From: Channa striata
Taxonomy: Eukaryota > Chordata > Actinopteri > Anabantiformes > Channidae
NCBI GenBank assembly: GCA_033026295.1
Contig: CM065178.1
Location: 21,219,781 to 21,283,780 of the forward strand
Length of the DNA stretch: 64,000 nt
Direction of reading: 5' to 3'
A program made the position numbers and the translations under genes. Shown in pieces: positions 60,191 to 64,000 of the stretch (its first letter is position 1; each line of letters begins with the position of its first letter). The notes under the pieces were generated by a model. That model saw only the letters and a program-made list of their open reading frames with translations, was not told the origin of the DNA and did no database searches.

Positions 60191-62730
60191 TTAAACTGCT
60201 TCTTTCTCAACTTTCCACAGCTGTTCCTTGACCTCTGTGGGCAGGGTGTTGAAGAGGTCCTCCTCCACCACGAGCCCACTTCTCTTTAGCTGTCGGCACT
60301 CGCCCAGCTCCACGGGCAGACACTCCAAACGGTTTCCTCTCAGCTCTAGTTGTGTCAGCCCGGTCAATTCTCCAAACCGTGATGACAGAGACTGCAGGCA
60401 ATTGTTCCCCAGATTCAAAGTGCGAAGCTTCTTGCACTGGAACAGCTCATTAGGGAGATTCTCAATCTTTATTTGTGGTGGAGAGGGTATTGGAAAGGAA
60501 GAGAGATTATGATTTATAACCATTTTTTGCAAAGAAACCAAAAAAGACAAAAACAATTCAGTGTAGAATAACAAGATGATTAAAATGGTGACATAACAGA
60601 GATATATATAAGTGCCTACCCTGTTGGCTGTCACCGACAAATACTGAAGATTCTGGAGGAAGACAATGTCTGTTGGGATACAGGTCAGGTTGTTATGGCT
60701 AAGGTCCAGGATGCGCAGCTTGCGGCAAAAAAACAACTGGCTGGGAATCTTTTCAATCTTGTTTCTGTTGAGGTACAGCTTCTCCAGGTTGGTCAGTTTG
60801 CCAATCTGAACAGGGATGTAGGCAATCTGGTTATACCAGAGCTTAAGGCAGACTAGCCGATGAAGGTGCTGGAAACTGATGATCTCCTCGATGGTTCGAA
60901 GGTTGTTGTCCTTCAGATCAATCTCCTCCAAGTTGTGTAAGCTAAAGATTGAGTGTGGTATGCGCTCTAGATCGCAGCGAATGAACTCTAGTTCAGTCAG
61001 GTTCACCATCTTCTTGAGGCTGTTCAGCACCGTCAGCTTGGTGCCTTCGTTATTGATGGAAAGCTTCTGGAGGTGCATGCCCACATCAGTCACCACCTGA
61101 GGTAGCTTGGTGAGATTGCTCTTCAGATGAAGAACTTTGAGCCTCTTTAGCTCCTGGAGACCATCGATGACAATGTAACGGTTGTTTTCAGCACTAAGGT
61201 TGCCTGTCAGATGGAGCTCGCTGAGGTTCTTCAAACTATAGATCCATAAGGGAATCTCCTTGATATCAGTGAACTTGATGTGTAGAGATTTCAAGTTCTC
61301 GCGCAAAAAAGCCAACGCTGGAGCTTCAATTTTGGCTGGGGTGTGATAAAGCCACATCTCTCGCAGATTGACCAGCTGGGCGATGATCGGGGGAATGGTG
61401 ACATCGGGGATGAGCTCTAGTTTAAGAACCTCCAGCTCCATCAGGTCAAACACTGTATCTGGTATACCACTAAGCATGAAAAGGTGCAACTCCAACTTCT
61501 CCTGAGAGTTCTTAGTTATTCTTTGTCTGAGCTTGTCCAGGGTCCACTCATTGTTGAGGTTAAGCTGCCTCAGCTTGTTTTCGCTTACTTCTGACAGGAA
61601 CACAGCAAAGCGTTTGGAGTACAAAGGGTCATACTGGTCTATCATGTGCAACATGAATGCAAAGTCATTCTTCACATCAGGTATGTCACTGTAGCTGCTC
61701 TCTTCCCTTATTGACTCAAAGGAGTACTTCTTTAGAGAGCGCCGAAGCATCCAGCATAGCGTGTACATGCAGATCAATCCATACACCACCACTAAGCTAA
61801 TGTAGAAGCAGGCCAAGATTTTAAAAAGCGTAGCCAATGGGTGAGCACAGTGGTACACACGGTAACCTGTCAGGCTCTCTAAATTACAGAACAGTCTACA
61901 CTGAATTTAATATCGTGCACATAATATCCTGCATAACAGATTATCGAAATGAACTTGATGACTTTGATGACAGTCTGACGGATGTACAGTCTATACACAA
62001 TGTCTCCTTCTTCAACATGTATACGGAACTTCTTCACTTTTTCAAACAGGGCTTTTGCCTGTTCACCCTCTTTTTTGTCCAAAACCCCTGTTTCGGTCCT
62101 GTCTACAATGCCCTGCTCAAAGCGTGTCTTTGTCCGTTGGAGCATAGGTACACTTGCTTCAACATCTTCACTGATAACAGACCCCTTGTGATCCATTGAG
62201 CCATTTGTTTTAATTGGTTTTGGGTCACTCTCTTCCACCACAGTCTCAGACAGTGCCCTCGTCGTCCACGGGGAGTCAAAGCATTTCAGCAAGATGGAGA
62301 CAAAGTGCTCTAATTTGGAGCTAGTCCGAGGAAACTTAAACCAAAAGTTGCTGCAAGCTAAGAAAATAAGAGTGTGCAGTAATACTAGATAAGGAAAATA
62401 CTTGGCAAACCAGTGCAATTTGTTCTCATAGCACACCGCATCCACGTAGTTGTACTGGTGGCGGTCCAGGTCATACTGGATTCCTTTGGGCTCCAACAAC
62501 AATGATGTGGAGAGAGGGGAATTAAAGTTTCTCTTGCAGGTCTCATTGACCACCCATTTGCAGGGGAGACAGATCATCTTGTCTTGGGTGACCTGTAGTG
62601 TCCCTCCAAACACAGAAATCATCAGCATAACAATGGAGATGTAGTCAGTGAACACATCCCACCATGGCTTCAGGATGCGGTATGCTGGCTGTGTGTCCAC
62701 AAAGTACCGCAGCTCCGTAATGGGGATCAT
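60191..62730 (-). CDS. lrrc8a: Volume-regulated anion channel subunit LRRC8A (frameshifted as sequenced)
   Basis: Essential subunit of the plasma-membrane VRAC hexamer, which releases chloride and organic osmolytes on cell swelling. Exon 62730-60620 and exon 60466-60191 are separated by a 153-bp intron; a 7-nt 5' UTR precedes the ATG after a ttacag acceptor at 62738. The channel part (ITELRYF, DYISIVMLMISVFGGTLQV for TM1, FPYLVLLHTLIFLACSNFWF for TM2, TM3 near residues 262-280) is nearly identical to mammals, and the C-terminal half carries the leucine-rich repeats. The frame breaks after the VDCSV of extracellular loop 2: a TAG at 61879-61881 ends it at 283 residues, and reading resumes one frame over as LESLTGYRVYHCAHPL. 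One base is missing near 61880-61887; with it, the product would be about 795 aa (human 810). The first extracellular loop is 13 residues shorter than human and has Gln85 at the position of human Lys98, while the pore Arg (human 103) is kept as Arg90. The fish aa/ab paralogue is not assigned. Confidence 0.95.
60467..60619 (-). other. lrrc8a: 153-bp stop-free, in-frame intron in lrrc8a LRR region
   Basis: Begins gtaggc after TANR and ends aataaag before IENLPNELF, so splicing restores the family sequence. The length is a multiple of three with no stop codon, so a retained-intron transcript would add 51 mostly hydrophobic residues into the repeats. Confidence 0.9.
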
Positions 62731-62737
62731 GGTTTAT

Positions 62738-64000
62738 CTGTAACAAACGAGATTCGAGAAAATAATCGTAAGTAGAGTGACATATTAAAAAATTACATGC
62801 AAGTGTATAGGATCAAATCAAAGGCCTTTCCATTAACGCCGTGACTGCCTTTACCTGAACCACAACACAATACCAAACAGACAAATCAATGCTACCATGC
62901 TAACGAGGTCATGCATCAGAACATTCAAAACAGTTGATTTGAAGGATGTCAGAAACAATACAACAGAGATTCCCAGTTGTTGTGACAAAGAATTATTTGA
63001 CTGACTTCACTGGGTAGGCGACAACGTTATTGATTCAACCACTGTTAAACAGGCACAATTAATCTTGCTTTCAAAGGGGTGTCACAGCGGACATAGAATT
63101 TCAAATGTTGTGTCCAAATGGCAAACCAGCCATCAATACAATGTAAACTCAATTTGTCTGCATTTTAATTTAGTCCCTACAGCACACAGGTGAAGAATGA
63201 ATGAGTTTCATGTGCATAAGAAAAGAAATGCAAAACTACAAACAATGGATTTGAAAACATGTCTTCAAACGGTCTGCAGGGTAGAAAATAAAAAGAACTA
63301 GAACACATTTACAAAAAGAAAATGCACTGTGATAGCTTCAGATCTTAAAATCTTAAAAAATATCTAAGACACAAAAAGTAAATACTAGCACATCTCCATT
63401 ATAACCTGAACTTTTTCCATCGCTTGGATTTTCCAAGAATGCTGAAAAAGCTGAAATTGCTTTTGCTGAAATAGCTGAAACTTATAAAAATGCAAAAAAG
63501 GCTGAAATTTGTATGAATGTAAAAAGTAAACAGAACAGTTTAAAAATAGCTGAAGAAAGTTTGGGTTGTGCTGAAATGGTGGATGATGTTTCCAAAAAAA
63601 TGTAAAAAAAAAAAAAAAAGCCCTGTCACTTTGGACTTTTTCAGTTTGTGACCAGCGGACTTAGCACTCAAATACCCAGATTAATTTCTGTGCCCACTGC
63701 TTTCATTTAACAAACTTTCTTTGATGACATCACATGATTGCCTTTAACATCTTTGATGATGTCAGCAATGACAGTGTTTAAAACATTTTAAAGCACTAAA
63801 ATCTTTAAAATCTTAAAACGCCATATACGAGCAATAATGTACGTTATAAGCTGAACTTTGAGGTTTGAAGTTTGAGGGGCCTTTCTAGATGAAAGTAGGC
63901 CAAAGCAGCTATGTGCCAAAAATCTGAATAATTGCAATTACAAAAAGAAAATGCAATGTGAAAGTTTTGCTTTTGCTGAAACAAAATCTTGATAATTAAA
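62738..64000 (-). other. lrrc8a: lrrc8a 5' UTR intron, partial
   Basis: The acceptor ttgttacag just upstream of the ATG shows that non-coding 5' exon(s) lie beyond the window. The visible intron is AT-rich; its far half holds the GCTGAAA-type repeats described separately. Confidence 0.6.
63305..64000. repeat. Diverged interspersed repeat with GCTGAAA motifs (two related blocks)
   Basis: The motif gctgaaa recurs at least six times between 63436 and 63570 and again near 63977. Two blocks share longer phrases: tacaaaaagaaaatgca at about 63310 and about 63940, aaatcttaaaa at about 63340 and about 63805, and ttataa-ctgaacttt at about 63400 and about 63845. It looks like two copies, or a rearranged copy, of one unnamed repeat that probably continues past the window. 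Confidence 0.5.

Noticed and set aside
60473..60619. Continuous lrrc8a reading frame through the intron
   Set aside because: Splicing from TANR to IENLPNEL reproduces the LRRC8A family sequence, with good donor and acceptor; the open frame through the intron is incidental or a retained-intron form.
61879..62730. A separate short 283-aa protein from the 5' half of lrrc8a
   Set aside because: The downstream frame continues the same protein without a gap, so this is one gene with a one-base deletion rather than two genes.
1..64000. CRISPR arrays, prokaryotic operons, phage or integrated virus
   Set aside because: No spaced direct repeats, ribosome-binding-site-led gene runs or viral protein motifs were seen; tandem repeats are simple microsatellites.

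Overview
The window is nuclear DNA from a ray-finned fish, most likely an acanthomorph (percomorph-type) teleost. The evidence is vertebrate intron-exon structure with GT-AG introns, AC/GT microsatellites, degenerate Tc1/mariner copies and fish-type tRNA-derived SINEs, and four genes whose closest recognisable relatives are vertebrate. There are no operons, phage or bacterial features, or CRISPR arrays.

Positions 1-50,545 (+ strand) hold the 3' part of a fibrillar collagen gene, COL27A1 (pro-alpha1(XXVII); the fish a/b paralogue cannot be told from sequence alone). I place 58 exons. They encode about 980 codons of Gly-X-Y triple helix with the two expected imperfections, then a complete fibrillar C-propeptide ending in a Cys-Phe-Leu tail. 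The N-terminal exons (signal peptide, TSPN-like domain, variable region) lie upstream of the window. The 5' half is intron-dominated (four exons in the first 13.5 kb) and the 3' half is dense. An intron at about 19.8 kb carries the conserved microRNA mir-455, which is also hosted by COL27A1 in other vertebrates.

Positions 50.6-62.7 kb hold three genes, all on the - strand: a classical short-chain dehydrogenase/reductase (8 coding exons, 265 aa), the spliceosomal cyclophilin ppil3 (6 coding exons, 161 aa) and lrrc8a, the obligatory subunit of the volume-regulated anion channel (two coding exons). The SDR gene is tail-to-tail with col27a1, with predicted poly(A) signals only about 110 bp apart. 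No functional link between these four genes is evident; this is ordinary vertebrate gene neighbourhood.

Two coding regions carry a single-base deletion that breaks an otherwise well conserved frame: col27a1 exon 34 (near 39,308-39,311) and lrrc8a (near 61,880-61,887). Two such lesions in slowly evolving genes suggest consensus errors in the assembly more than real null alleles, but this must be checked against reads.

The introns contain a clear MITE with 35-bp inverted repeats (30,535-30,990), several SINEs, three Tc1-like transposase relics, a non-LTR retrotransposon fragment and two hairpins of unknown origin. I found no new multi-gene system. The most interesting items are the two broken frames, the GC-AG intron, the unexplained hairpins and the MITE.
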